64,000 nucleotides of DNA from Catenuloplanes indicus (GCF_030813715.1 NZ_JAUSUZ010000001.1:186001-250000); one strand, 5' to 3'. Positions 7,274-15,675 are shown, counted from the first letter of the stretch. Numbers and translations: made by a program. The notes: generated by a model not told the origin, from the sequence alone.

Positions 7274-7654
7274 ATGTCAACCCTGACCCCCCTCGACCTG
7301 CTCAGATGGTCCTGGTCGCCGTTCCCCGGACCGGGCATCCGGATCGAGGAGCACCTGGACGGCGACCGGTTCGTCGTCCGGGCCGAGTTGCCCGGTGTCG
7401 ACCCCGGCAAGGACGTCGAGGTCACGCTGTCCGGCGAGGTGTTGAAAATCAAGGTCGAGCGCAAGGAGTCGTTCACCGGCAAGGCGCACTCCGAGTTCCA
7501 CTACGGCTCGTTCTACCGGACCGTCCCGGTTCCGCCGGGACTGCGGCCGGACACCGTGGATGCGAGTTACCAGGCCGGCATCCTGACGATCAGCGCCCTG
7601 ATCGCGGAGAACCAGACCGCCGGCAAACCGATCCCGATCAAGGCAGAGTCATGA
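7274..7654 (+). CDS. Hsp20/alpha-crystallin small heat shock protein
   Basis: Protein of 126 aa. The alpha-crystallin domain spans about residues 25-110 (IRIEEHLDGDRFVVRAELPG, VEVTLSGEVLKIKVERKE, then the GSFYRTVPVPPGL and YQAGILTI blocks, the last being the A-x-x-x-x-G-x-L motif). Small heat shock proteins form large oligomers that hold unfolding proteins without ATP. HspX (Rv2031c), the hallmark DosR-regulon protein of M. tuberculosis, is the functional parallel. It has a strong GAGGAGGTGG site and the best DosR-like box 57 nt upstream. The stop overlaps the start of the next gene (ATGA), so they are translationally coupled. Confidence 0.92.
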   Translation: MSTLTPLDLLRWSWSPFPGPGIRIEEHLDGDRFVVRAELPGVDPGKDVEVTLSGEVLKIKVERKESFTGKAHSEFHYGSFYRTVPVPPGLRPDTVDASYQAGILTISALIAENQTAGKPIPIKAES

Positions 7655-8010
7655 CGGTCGAGACCGTGATCCGGGAACTGCACGACAGTGCGGGAGCGGA
7701 TCGCGTCTTCGGTGCGCCGGTCGTCCGGGACGGCGTCACGGTTCTGCCGGTCGCGAGGATCAGCGGTGCGACGGCACACGGCACCGCCGCCGCGGCGATC
7801 TCCGCCCCCGGCGAACCGGAGAGCCCGGGGTCCGGTGCCGGTAGCGGGCTGTCCGCCAAGCCGGCCGGCGTGTACGTCATCCGGGACGGCGCCGTCTGCT
7901 GGCGGCCGGCCTACGACATCAACCGGATCATCCTCGGCGGACAGATCGTGGCGGTGACCGCGCTGCTGACGATCCGTACGCTCATCCGGGCCCGGGCCGC
8001 GCGCGGCTGA
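7651..8010 (+). CDS. GerW-family (YtfJ-like) protein
   Basis: Protein of 119 aa coupled to hsp20 by a 4-nt ATGA overlap. The order of motifs fits GerW: TVIRELHDSAGADRVFGAPV, a GVTVLPVARI strand, a Gly/Ser/Pro-rich linker, the AKPAGVYVIRDGAVCWRPAY block and a C-terminal hydrophobic segment (about 90-110). In Bacillus GerW is needed for lysozyme-dependent germination; its biochemical role is unsettled, and in actinobacteria the family is uncharacterised. Co-translation with a small heat shock protein suggests a stress role here, which is inference. A terminator hairpin follows. Confidence 0.75.
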   Translation: MTVETVIRELHDSAGADRVFGAPVVRDGVTVLPVARISGATAHGTAAAAISAPGEPESPGSGAGSGLSAKPAGVYVIRDGAVCWRPAYDINRIILGGQIVAVTALLTIRTLIRARAARG

Positions 8011-8021
8011 GCGCGGCACCA

Positions 8022-8055
8022 CAGCCGGCCGGCGGGGCGAGCCACCGGCCGGCTG
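8022..8055 (+). terminator. hairpin after the hsp20 operon
   Basis: Perfect 11-bp arms CAGCCGGCCGG / CCGGCCGGCTG with a 12-nt loop, 12 nt after the stop of the GerW-family gene. Confidence 0.7.
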
Positions 8056-8174
8056 CGGCGGCACGACGACGATCAGTCCCGCGGAACCCGCCGGACCGGC
8101 GCGGTGCCGAGGTCTCCGGTCCGGGCCGGGCACGGTCCGATCGGGGAGCGCAGCACGGTACGGCGCCCGGCTAT

Positions 8175-8190
8175 GGGCCGAAAGACCTGT
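8175..8190 (+). promoter_or_regulatory. DosR-like box upstream of the P-type ATPase gene
   Basis: GGGCCGAAAGACCTGT, a degenerate box ending 55 nt before the ATG at 8246. It overlaps the alternative GTG start at 8189, an argument for the downstream ATG. Confidence 0.5.
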
Positions 8191-8245
8191 GCCGTACGGG
8201 CCGGATGCTCTGTGCGGCGGCCTGGACGCGTCGCCTACTGGCACG

Positions 8246-10588
8246 ATGGAAACGGTGTTGTTCGCCGTCGCCGGGCTGCTGACGGCCGCCGGTGCCGCCG
8301 CACGGGCGGCCGGTGCCGGTCCGCTCGCGGACGTGGCCTGGACCGTCGCTGCGGTGCTCGGCCTGGCGTATTCGACCGTGACGCTGGCCCGTGCGGTGCG
8401 CCGCCGGGAACCGAGCGTGGACGTGATCGCGTGGCTGGCGCTGGCCGGTGCGCCGGCCGTCGGGGAGACGTTCGCCGGTGCGGTCATCGCGATGATGCTG
8501 GCCGGTGGGGCGCTGCTCGAGGCGCGGGCGGCTGCGCGCGCCCGGCGGGAGCTGAGCGCGCTCGCGGCCCGGGCACCACGGACCGCACGGCGCCGGACCG
8601 CGGCCGGCAGCACCGAGATCCTCGCCGGGGAGGTGGTGGCCGGGGACCGCCTGGTCGTCGCGACCGGCGAGATCGTGCCGGTGGACGGCCGGCTGTGCGG
8701 CCCGGCGACGCTGGACGAGTCCGCGCTGACCGGTGAGCCGATGCCGGTGTCCCGCCGCATCGGTACGGACGTGCGCAGCGGTGTCGTGAACGCCGGCCCC
8801 GCCGTGGAGATGATCGCGACCGCGACCGCGGAGTCCTCGACGTACGCCGGGGTGGTGCGCCTGGTCGAGCGCGCCCGGGCGGCGAGCGCACCGGCCGCGC
8901 GGGCCGCCGACCGGCTGGCCGTGGTGTTCGTGCCGGTGACGCTGCTGCTGGCCGGGGCCGCGTGGGCGGTGAGCGGTGACCCGGCCCGGGTGGTGGCGGT
9001 GCTGGTGGTGGCCACGCCGTGCCCGCTGCTGCTGGCCGTGCCCATCGCGATCATGTCGGGTCTGTCCCGCGCGGCCCGCACCGGCGTGATCGTCAAAGGT
9101 GGAGCGGTGCTGGAACGGCTGGCCTCCGGCCGCACGCTGCTGTTCGACAAGACCGGCACGCTGACCGCCGGCCGGCCCGTGCTGACCGCGGTGACGGCCG
9201 CGCCCGGCGGCGACGGTGCCGAGGTACTGCGCCTGGCCGCGTCCGTGGACGCGGTGTCCGCGCACGTGCTGGCCGCCGCGATCGTGACCGCGGCCGCCGA
9301 CCGCGGTCTGCGGACCGAAGACCCGGCGGGGGTACGCGAGGAGCCCGGCCACGGCGTCGAGGGGCTCGTGGCCGGCCGCCGGGTACGCCTCGGCCGGCTC
9401 GCCTGGGCCGTCCCCGGCGAACCACCGGCCTGGCTGCGGTCGGCCCGCCGCCGTGCCGCGCTGGACGGCTCGCTGGCGGTGTTCGTGAGCGTGGACGGCG
9501 TACCCGCCGGGGTGCTGCTCCTCGAGGACCGGATCCGGCCGCAGGCGCCCCGCATGCTGCGCACGGTGCGGCAGGCCGGCGTGGACCGGATCGTGCTGGT
9601 CACCGGCGACCGCGCGGACACCGCGGAGGCGGTCGGCCGGATCGTCGGCGTCGACGCGGTGCACGCCGACTGCGACCCGGCCGGGAAGGTGGCGGTCGTC
9701 GCGCGGGAACGCCGTACCGGCCCGGTGGTGATGGTCGGTGACGGGATCAACGACGCTCCGGCGCTCGCGGCCGCGGACGTCGGTGTCGCACTCGCCGCCC
9801 GTGGCGCGACCGCGTCGGCCGAGACCGCCGATGTGGTACTGACCGTGGACCGGATCGACGTGCTGGCCGATGCGATCCTGATCGCCCGCCGGTGCCGGAC
9901 CGTCGCGCTGACCGCCGCGCTGGCCGGCATGGGCGCGGCCGCGGTCGCGATGCTGGCCGCCGCGGCCGGTTGGCTGCCGCCGGCTGCGGGCGCGCTGCTG
10001 CAGGAGCTGATCGACGTGGCCGCGATCGGGATCGCGCTGACCGCGCTGTCACCCGGGCGCGCGCACCCGGCCCGGATCGCACCGGCCGAGTCCGCGGTCG
10101 CCCGGCGGCTGCATGCCGAGCATCGCGCGGTGCGCGGCCTGATCGAACGGGTCCGGTCGGTCGCCGATGCGCTGACCGGCCCGCCGTACGACATCGCGCC
10201 GGTCCGGGACCTGTGCACGCTGCTCAAGGCCGAACTGCTGCCGCACGAACGCGCGGAGGAGGCGCAGCTGCTGCCGATCGTGGCCCGTGCGCTCGGCCCC
10301 GAGGCGGTCGGCGCGCTGAGCCGTACCCACGCCGAGATCGAGCACCAGGTGCACCGCCTCGACCGCTGTCTGGCGGACCTGACCGCCGGTGCGGAGCCGG
10401 AGGACGTGGTCGACCTGCGCCGCCTGCTCTACGGCCTGTACGCCGTTCTGCGCCTGCACGACGACCAGGAGGAGGAGGGCGCGTTCAGCCTCGTCCCCGC
10501 CGATGACGGCCGGGCGGCGCAGAGCCGTCCGGCCCGGGGTCCAGGGCCGTCGGGCACTGGTCCGGCACCCGCCGCGAATCGACGCTGA
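8246..10588 (+). CDS. P1B-type metal-transporting ATPase with C-terminal hemerythrin domain
   Basis: Protein of 780 aa. The ATPase part has the LTGEP actuator motif (about 161), the TPCPLL metal-channel motif of P1B pumps (about 257), the phosphorylation loop DKTGTLT (about D301) and the GDGINDAP hinge (about 498). Residues about 620-755 form a separate four-helix module with HAEHRAV, LLPHERAEEAQLLP, THAEIEHQVH and RLHDDQEEEG, matching hemerythrin/HHE iron ligands. No N-terminal HMA domain or CxxC motif is present. ATPases of this class export or import transition metals; a hemerythrin could sense oxygen, nitric oxide or iron. M. tuberculosis ctpF, a P-type ATPase, is in the DosR regulon but lacks such a domain as far as I recall. 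The start is the ATG after the DosR-like box; its ribosome site is weak. Confidence 0.88.
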   Translation: METVLFAVAGLLTAAGAAARAAGAGPLADVAWTVAAVLGLAYSTVTLARAVRRREPSVDVIAWLALAGAPAVGETFAGAVIAMMLAGGALLEARAAARARRELSALAARAPRTARRRTAAGSTEILAGEVVAGDRLVVATGEIVPVDGRLCGPATLDESALTGEPMPVSRRIGTDVRSGVVNAGPAVEMIATATAESSTYAGVVRLVERARAASAPAARAADRLAVVFVPVTLLLAGAAWAVSGDPARVVAVLVVATPCPLLLAVPIAIMSGLSRAARTGVIVKGGAVLERLASGRTLLFDKTGTLTAGRPVLTAVTAAPGGDGAEVLRLAASVDAVSAHVLAAAIVTAAADRGLRTEDPAGVREEPGHGVEGLVAGRRVRLGRLAWAVPGEPPAWLRSARRRAALDGSLAVFVSVDGVPAGVLLLEDRIRPQAPRMLRTVRQAGVDRIVLVTGDRADTAEAVGRIVGVDAVHADCDPAGKVAVVARERRTGPVVMVGDGINDAPALAAADVGVALAARGATASAETADVVLTVDRIDVLADAILIARRCRTVALTAALAGMGAAAVAMLAAAAGWLPPAAGALLQELIDVAAIGIALTALSPGRAHPARIAPAESAVARRLHAEHRAVRGLIERVRSVADALTGPPYDIAPVRDLCTLLKAELLPHERAEEAQLLPIVARALGPEAVGALSRTHAEIEHQVHRLDRCLADLTAGAEPEDVVDLRRLLYGLYAVLRLHDDQEEEGAFSLVPADDGRAAQSRPARGPGPSGTGPAPAANRR

Positions 10589-10606
10589 TAACTGGAGGTG
10601 GACGGG

Positions 10607-11460
10607 ATGACGGATATCGGCGGTACGACGGAGATCGTGGCCGCGGTGGACGGCTCCGAGCACGGGCAGGCGGCCGTGCGCTGGGCGGCGCGCGCGGCAC
10701 GCCGGCACGGGGTGCGGCTGCGTATCGTGCACGCCTACGACTGGAACTGGGCGGGCGCCCGATTCGGCGGCGCCGCGCAGCTGCGCGCCCCGGCGGTCGC
10801 CGAGGCCGAGCGGATCATGCGCGCCGCGCGGCAGACCGCGGACGCGGTCGCACCCGGCGTCCCGGTGTCCCTGGACGCGGTCGCCGGTTCGGCGAGGAGT
10901 CCGCGATGCGCATCGTCGTCGGGCACCGGGGCAGTGGCGGGTTCGACCGGCTCGTGCTCGGCTCGGTGGGCCGGCAGGTCGCGATGCACTCGCACCGCCC
11001 CGTCGTGGTGGTGCGCGGTGACACCGAGCGCGCCGGCGGCCCGGTCGTCGTCGGCGCGGACGGCTCACCGGCCGGCACGCACGCGGTCGAGGAGGCGTTC
11101 GCCGAGGCCGCCGCCCGGCACGCGCCACTGGTCGCGATCCGCGCCTACCCGGTGCCGGTCCCCCCGTGGGGGGCGAACGTGTCACCGCTGGTCTACGACC
11201 CGCAGCGGCTGGAGGCGGCCGAACGCGCCGCTCTGCACGAGGGCCTGGCACCCTACCGGGACAAGTACCCGCAGGTGACCGTGGAAGCGATCGTCGCGCA
11301 GGACGACGTGGCGAAGGTACTGGTGGGTGTCTCGCACACCGCGCGGCTGGTCGTCGTGGGGCACCGCGGGCACGGCACCCTGGCCGGTGCGCTCCTCGGC
11401 TCGGTCGCGCTGAAGCTCCTGCACCACGCCGAATGCCCGGTCCTGATCGCCCGGCCGTGA
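10607..11460 (+). pseudogene. tandem universal stress protein gene with an internal frameshift/deletion
   Basis: The first frame starts at 10607 (GGAGG 8 nt upstream) with a good Usp N-terminus (EIVAAVDGSEHGQAAVRWAA) for about 95 residues, then loses homology near 10890. The Usp pattern resumes in another frame at ATG 10906 with MRIVVGHRGSGGFDRLVLGS, followed by a full second Usp domain (VVVGADGSPAGTHAVEEAF through VVVGHRGHGTLAGALLGSV) to 11460. The join has lost roughly 20 nt of the PA-R-x-L-L segment. Either the gene is broken or the second frame is expressed alone as a 184-aa protein. A real assembly error is also possible. The nitroreductase gene follows 5 nt later. Confidence 0.7.
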
Positions 11461-11465
11461 TCACG

Positions 11466-12260
11466 ATGGCCCGCGATCCCGCGCCCATGACCGGTGAACG
11501 TCTCGACCAGGTCCTGCTGCTCGCCGTGGTGCAGGCCGCGCAGGCGCCGTCCGCGGGCAACACGCAACCGTGGCGATGGCGCATCCGCGGTCCGGAACTG
11601 GAACTGCGTGCCGACGCCGCACGCGCCCCGGCACCGGATCCGGACAGCCGGCTGCTGATGTTCGGTTGCGGCGCCGCGCTGCACCACGTGCGGGTCGCGA
11701 TCGCGGCCGCCGGATGGGACGTGCGGGTGGCCCGCCTGCCCGAGCCGGACGAGCCACTGCTGCTGGCCCGGCTACGGCTGACCACCGCACACGCGCCCGA
11801 CCCGCGCGCGGGCGCGCTGCTCGATGCGGTCCGGCGCCGCCGCACCGACCGGCGGCCGTACGCGGTGGGCCGGCTGCCGGACCGGATCCTGCACCGGCTG
11901 AGCCGTACCGTCCGGGCCGAGGGCTGCCGGCTGCGGCCGCTGACCGGTGCCGACGTGCCGGCCGCCGTCCGCACCGCGCACGGCATCGGCGGTGCCGTGC
12001 TCCTCCTGCACGGCCTGGGCGACGACCGGGCGCACTGGCTGCGCGGCGGCGAGGCACTGTCGGCACTGCTGCTGGCGGCCACGGCCGAGGACCTGGCGAC
12101 CGCGACCCTCAGCGACACCGTTCCCGCGCTCGGCCGCCTGCTGGACGCCAGGGAATACCCGTACCTGCTGGTCCGCGCCGGCCACCCGCTCGGCGACGGC
12201 GACCCACCGGCCACCCCCCGCCGCCCGCTCGCGGAGATCTTCGACATCGCCCCGCCGTGA
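11466..12260 (+). CDS. short Acg-like nitroreductase-family flavoprotein
   Basis: Protein of 264 aa. The N-terminal APSAGNTQPWRWRI and LMFGCGAALHHVRVAI blocks and the C-terminal LLLAATAEDLATATLSDTV and YPYLLVRAGHP blocks are those of the Acg family (Rv2032 type), which bind FMN in a lid-covered pocket and may sequester rather than reduce. Compared with the 326-aa paralogue at 14589 it lacks about 60 residues in the centre (the E-x-x-x-WTGG to RDFGL part). It follows the broken USP gene by 5 nt with no clear ribosome site, so translation may depend on coupling. Acg-type genes are classic DosR-regulon members. Confidence 0.8.
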   Translation: MARDPAPMTGERLDQVLLLAVVQAAQAPSAGNTQPWRWRIRGPELELRADAARAPAPDPDSRLLMFGCGAALHHVRVAIAAAGWDVRVARLPEPDEPLLLARLRLTTAHAPDPRAGALLDAVRRRRTDRRPYAVGRLPDRILHRLSRTVRAEGCRLRPLTGADVPAAVRTAHGIGGAVLLLHGLGDDRAHWLRGGEALSALLLAATAEDLATATLSDTVPALGRLLDAREYPYLLVRAGHPLGDGDPPATPRRPLAEIFDIAPP

Positions 12261-12670
12261 CCGAGGCGGCGGCGGATCCCCGCACGCGTGTGCGGCTCGC
12301 GCGTCCGGTTCCCGATGACCGGCCCGGCAGGCCGGCGTGCGACGTGACCGCCCCTCTCCGTGAGCGGGTCTGTCGGCCCTGACCCGGGGCGTGGGCCGCG
12401 CCCGGGTGATCGTCGCGGGACGGCGAATGCCAGGCGTTCCGCGGGCTGGCCGACGCGGCCCGCGCGATGGGGGGACACGCCGTGAGCGTTCCAGCCGCGG
12501 CTGCTGCAGACGGCGGTGGAACTGCTGCGCTTCGTCGACCAGATGACCGCGACCGGCCGGCCCGGCGACGGCCGGTGCACGCCGCCGGCGGAGGCCGGGC
12601 CGGCCACGCTCGGCTCAGCGAACCGCGGCTGCTCGGCAAGGAGAGCCACACCGGCTGACCGCCGGGTACC
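12261..12670. other. gene-poor stretch with a degenerate DosR-like box and possible gene relic
   Basis: About 410 nt without a convincing gene. A weak box, GGGTCTGTCGGCCCTG, lies at 12366-12381. Downstream, coding-like fragments in different frames (ECQAFRGLADAARAMGG, then QPRLLQTAVELLRFVDQMT) suggest a small decayed gene on the plus strand. I could not identify its family. Confidence 0.35.
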
Positions 12671-12700
12671 GGCCCGCCGGTGCACGCCCACCGGCGGGCC
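12671..12700. terminator. bidirectional hairpin before the convergent USP gene
   Basis: Perfect 12-bp arms GGCCCGCCGGTG / CACCGGCGGGCC with a 6-nt loop, 15 nt from the stop of the minus-strand USP gene. Confidence 0.75.
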
Positions 12701-12715
12701 GGTCGGCCACCAGGG

Positions 12716-13204
12716 TCAGGCGGACGTCCCGGTCAGTTCCGACAGTTCACGCAGCAGCACCCGGGCGGCGCCGCGCCGCCCGGCTTCGCGTCCCAGCGCG
12801 TCCGGCGGCACCACCAGCAGTGGACAGCGGGTGTGCCGCGCGCAGTAGCCGGCGACCGACGGCCGCCACGGCAGGTGCCGCCCGCGGCCGACCAGCAGCA
12901 GATCGTCGTCACGGACGGCGTAGGCGACCAGCGCCGGTCCCGGCCGGCCGAACGGGACGACATGCCGCACGGTCACACCGGCCGGTTCACCACCGGCGAT
13001 GTCCGCGAACGCGTTCGCGATGTCCCGCTCGGCACGCTGCCGGGCGCGATCGATCTTCGGCGCCATGATCTCGCCGTACGTCACCTCGACCTCCCACGCA
13101 CGGACCGCGTGCAGCGGCACGCCCAGTTCACGTGCGCACTGCACACCGGTCCGCAGCGCACGCAGGCCGGCGATCGAACGATGCACGCCCACGATCACCC
13201 GCAC
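12716..13204 (-). CDS. divergent single-domain universal stress protein
   Basis: Protein of 162 aa. The N-terminus RVIVGVHRSIAGLRALRTGV and the middle DDDLLLVGRGRHLPW keep the Usp fold, but the ATP signature G-x2-G-x9-G-(S/T) is not intact (GRGRHLPWRPSVAGYC), so nucleotide binding is doubtful. A C-terminal extension of about 25 Arg/Leu-rich residues follows the normal Usp end (CPLLVVPPDA). GTG start at 13204 with a strong GGAGGAGGCGTC site. It begins 43 nt after the stop of the upstream two-domain USP gene and likely shares its transcript. Confidence 0.78.
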   Translation of the reverse strand: MRVIVGVHRSIAGLRALRTGVQCARELGVPLHAVRAWEVEVTYGEIMAPKIDRARQRAERDIANAFADIAGGEPAGVTVRHVVPFGRPGPALVAYAVRDDDLLLVGRGRHLPWRPSVAGYCARHTRCPLLVVPPDALGREAGRRGAARVLLRELSELTGTSA

Positions 13205-13247
13205 GACGCCTCCTCCGCTGCTGCGTACATGACGAGGGCGGTCCGGT

Positions 13248-14114
13248 TCAGTGCACGACGAAGACCGGGCAGCGGGCCTGGTGGATCAGTGCCTGACTGA
13301 CCGATCCGAGTAGCAGGCCGGTGAGCCCGCCGGTGCCGCGTGCGCCGACGACGATCGCGGCCGCGCGTTCCGATTCCAGCATGAAGCGGGGACGGGGGTC
13401 CCCGGCGACGCGGGACACCCGGGTCCGTACGCCGGCCCGGTTCGTCGCCGTGCTCAGGCGTGCTGCCCGCGTGCGGGCGTCGGCCGGGCCCATCCAGGCC
13501 GGCAGCGACCACAGCACGGTCAGGTCGCTGCCGCGCCAGCGGGCTTCCTCGACGGCGAACCGGACCGCGCGGTCCGCCCAGGGCGAGCCGTCGTATCCGG
13601 CCACGACCGGTCGCGTGTCCCGGGACGTGCCCGGCGGTGGGCCGGGTGTGCGGGCCACCAGCACCGGGCCGCGGTGGCGGGCGGCCACCTGGTCGCTGGT
13701 CGCACCGGTCAGCAGGCCGATGACCGGCGTGTGCCCGGCGCCCACGACCAGCAGGTCCTCCGGGGACGCCCGGTCGAGCAGGCAGCTCATCGGCGGGCCG
13801 GTGACGAGCCGGGAGGCGACGGATCCGGTTCGGGTGCGTGCGCGCTCGGTGAGCCGGCGCAGCAGCGCGGTGCCGTGTTCGCGGTCCGCCGGCGACACGT
13901 CGCGGGGCTGGGCGTGCACGATCGACAGCGGCCAGCCGCGCAGCTCGGCCTCGATCGTGGCGTGGTCGACGGCCGTCTCGGACGCGGGCGTGCCGTCCAC
14001 ACCCACGACCACGGTGTGCCGCACGACCGGCACCGCGCGCGGCGCGGGGGGACGGATCACCGTAGCCAGGAATCGGCTGATCGTTCCGGGGTCCCGTGTG
14101 TCCTGGATGGTCAT
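13248..14114 (-). CDS. universal stress protein, tandem domains
   Basis: Protein of 288 aa with two Usp domains (about 40-165 and 175-288). The second has a canonical ATP signature in VVGARGTGGLTGLLLGSVSQ; the first is altered (VVGAGHTPVIGLLTGATSD). A 38-residue N-terminal extension precedes the first domain. Same architecture as Rv2623 and relatives, which are DosR-regulated in M. tuberculosis. The ATG at 14114 follows GAGGAGGCCGGC; frames from 14354 would run through the divergent promoter. The box at 14179-14194 ends 64 nt upstream. Confidence 0.88.
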   Translation of the reverse strand: MTIQDTRDPGTISRFLATVIRPPAPRAVPVVRHTVVVGVDGTPASETAVDHATIEAELRGWPLSIVHAQPRDVSPADREHGTALLRRLTERARTRTGSVASRLVTGPPMSCLLDRASPEDLLVVGAGHTPVIGLLTGATSDQVAARHRGPVLVARTPGPPPGTSRDTRPVVAGYDGSPWADRAVRFAVEEARWRGSDLTVLWSLPAWMGPADARTRAARLSTATNRAGVRTRVSRVAGDPRPRFMLESERAAAIVVGARGTGGLTGLLLGSVSQALIHQARCPVFVVH

Positions 14115-14178
14115 GCCGGCCTCCTCGCCTCGCCGGGACGGGCTCACCTCCAGCGAAGCGCGGCCTGCGCCACCGGCA

Positions 14179-14194
14179 CAGGGCCGTTCGGCCC
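14179..14194 (-). promoter_or_regulatory. DosR-like box upstream of the tandem USP gene
   Basis: CAGGGCCGTTCGGCCC on the plus strand (GGGCCGAACGGCCCTG on the coding strand), identical to the box at 1788-1803, 64 nt before the ATG at 14114. Confidence 0.65.
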
Positions 14195-14236
14195 GAAGCC
14201 GTTCGGCCGCGGCGAACCCGGTGGGCCCGCCGGGCG

Positions 14237-14252
14237 CGGCCGTCCGGCCCTG
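14237..14252 (+). promoter_or_regulatory. DosR-like box upstream of the DUF1876 gene
   Basis: CGGCCGTCCGGCCCTG, ending 64 nt before the ATG at 14317; the divergent partner of the box at 14179. Confidence 0.55.
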
Positions 14253-14316
14253 TGCGGACCGCGCCGGCGCACGTCCAATGAGGTCATCAGGTGTGTGGCC
14301 CGGAGGGAGAGACGCC

Positions 14317-14586
14317 ATGTCCGCGACGAAGCGCTGGACCGTGGAGATCCTCATCGGCGAGACGAACCGGAAGACCTACGCGGAGGCCCAGCTCTACGAC
14401 GAGAACAGCAACCAGCTCGTCGGCCACGGTTCCGCCGTCGTCCATCCGGACGAGCCGCGCGTGCCCGAGGTCGGCGACGAGATCGCCGTCGCCCGGGCCC
14501 TGACCGACCTCGGCAACCGGCTGCTCGTCACGGCCGCCGGTGACCTCGAGGACGTCCTCGGTACTCGCGTGGACCTGGAGCGATAG
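14317..14586 (+). CDS. DUF1876 protein (Rv1738-type)
   Basis: Protein of 89 aa with the DUF1876 pattern: KRWTVEILIGETNRKTYAEA, then NQLVGHGSAVVHPDEPRVPE and an amphipathic C-terminal helix (VARALTDLGNRLL). The M. tuberculosis member Rv1738 is one of the most strongly hypoxia-induced DosR genes and has been compared with ribosome hibernation factors; the role here is inferred from that. Site GGAGGGAGAGACGCC, box 64 nt upstream. The Acg-like gene starts 2 nt after its stop, so the two form an operon. Confidence 0.88.
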   Translation: MSATKRWTVEILIGETNRKTYAEAQLYDENSNQLVGHGSAVVHPDEPRVPEVGDEIAVARALTDLGNRLLVTAAGDLEDVLGTRVDLER

Positions 14587-14588
14587 CC

Positions 14589-15569
14589 ATGAGCCCGGTG
14601 CTCACCACGCTGCGTGCCCTGTCCCCGGAGTCGCTCGCGGCCTGCCTGACGGCCGCGGTCGCGGCACCCTCGGTCCACAACACCCAGCCGTGGCTGTTCC
14701 GTGCGCGCGGTCCGGAGATCGATGTCATGGCGGACCTGCGCCGCCGGCTACGGGTGATCGATCCGGACGGACGTCAGCTGGCGGTCAGTGTCGGCGCCGC
14801 CGCCCTCAACCTGCGGGTGGCGATGCGCGCCGGCGGCCGGCTGCCGGTGCAGCGCCTGCTGCCGGACTCCGTGCACCCGGAGACGCTCGTCACCGTCTTT
14901 CCCGGCCCGTTCTCGCCACCCGGCGCCGGGATCCGGGAGCTGGCCGCGGCGATCGGCCGGCGACACACCAGCCGGGCGCCGCTGTGCACGTCCGCGATCC
15001 CGTGGCAGGTCCAGCAGGATCTGATCGCGGCCGCCGCTGCGGAGGGCGCCCGGCTGACCGGCTGTGCGCCGGTCGCCCGGGACGGCCTGCTGGCGCTGAC
15101 CCGGGCGGCGGAGGAGACGCTGCACCGCGACCCCGCCTACCGCGACGAGATCGCGGCCTGGACCGGCGGGCCGGCCTCGCGCACCGACGGTGTGCCGGTT
15201 GCCGCGTTCGCGCCGCGGGACGCGACCGCTCGGCTGCCGTTGCGCGACTTCGGACTCGGGCATCCGCAGCCGCGACGGCCGGACGGTGCGCGGTTCGAGC
15301 GGTTCCCGGCGCTGATGGTGCTGTCCACCGCCGGCGACAGCCGCTACGACTGGGTCCGGGCCGGCCAGGCGCTGCAGCGCGTGCTGCTGACCGCGACGGT
15401 GCACGGGCTGGCGGTCACGCCGATGAACCAGGCCCTGGACGTACCCGCGCTGCGGCACCTGACCGGCGGCGACGGCGCCGGGCGGCACGCGCAGGCTATC
15501 CTGCGTCTCGGCTACGGCACACCGGGCCCGGTCACACCACGCCGCGGCGTCGACGAGGTCCTGGTGTAG
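14589..15569 (+). CDS. Acg-family nitroreductase-like flavoprotein
   Basis: Protein of 326 aa, the full family length (about 330). AAPSVHNTQPWLFRARG and AVSVGAAALNLRVAMRAGG form the N-terminal FMN site; IGRRHTSRAPL, IAAWTGGPAS, RDFGLGHPQ and RFPALMVLSTAGDS fill the central part; GQALQRVLLTATVHGLAVTP and LGYGTPG end the fold. Acg proteins (Rv2032, Rv3131, Rv3127) are DosR targets whose activity is unproven; they resemble nitroreductases but cover the flavin with a lid. Second gene of an operon with the DUF1876 gene. A strong hairpin follows. Confidence 0.9.
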   Translation: MSPVLTTLRALSPESLAACLTAAVAAPSVHNTQPWLFRARGPEIDVMADLRRRLRVIDPDGRQLAVSVGAAALNLRVAMRAGGRLPVQRLLPDSVHPETLVTVFPGPFSPPGAGIRELAAAIGRRHTSRAPLCTSAIPWQVQQDLIAAAAAEGARLTGCAPVARDGLLALTRAAEETLHRDPAYRDEIAAWTGGPASRTDGVPVAAFAPRDATARLPLRDFGLGHPQPRRPDGARFERFPALMVLSTAGDSRYDWVRAGQALQRVLLTATVHGLAVTPMNQALDVPALRHLTGGDGAGRHAQAILRLGYGTPGPVTPRRGVDEVLV

Positions 15570-15636
15570 GTGCCGCCGGTGCACCGCCGGGGCGGCCGCG
15601 CGTGGTGCCGGCGCGGGCGAGGAGCCCGGACCGCAG

Positions 15637-15675
15637 GCGGGTGCCCCGCCGGGAACGGCACGGCGGGGCACCCGC
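15637..15675. terminator. bidirectional hairpin between the Acg-like and CBS genes
   Basis: Perfect 14-bp arms GCGGGTGCCCCGCC / GGCGGGGCACCCGC with an 11-nt loop, between convergent stops at 15569 and 15704. Confidence 0.8.

Noticed and set aside
7567-10227. 886-aa minus-strand frame
   Set aside because: Antisense to the P-type ATPase and GerW-like genes, with low-complexity Ala/Ser/Thr/Arg content; a typical shadow in high-GC DNA.
8246-10588. Potassium-type (KdpB) or calcium-type P-type ATPase
   Set aside because: The membrane motif TPCPLL and the short cytoplasmic layout are those of P1B metal pumps.
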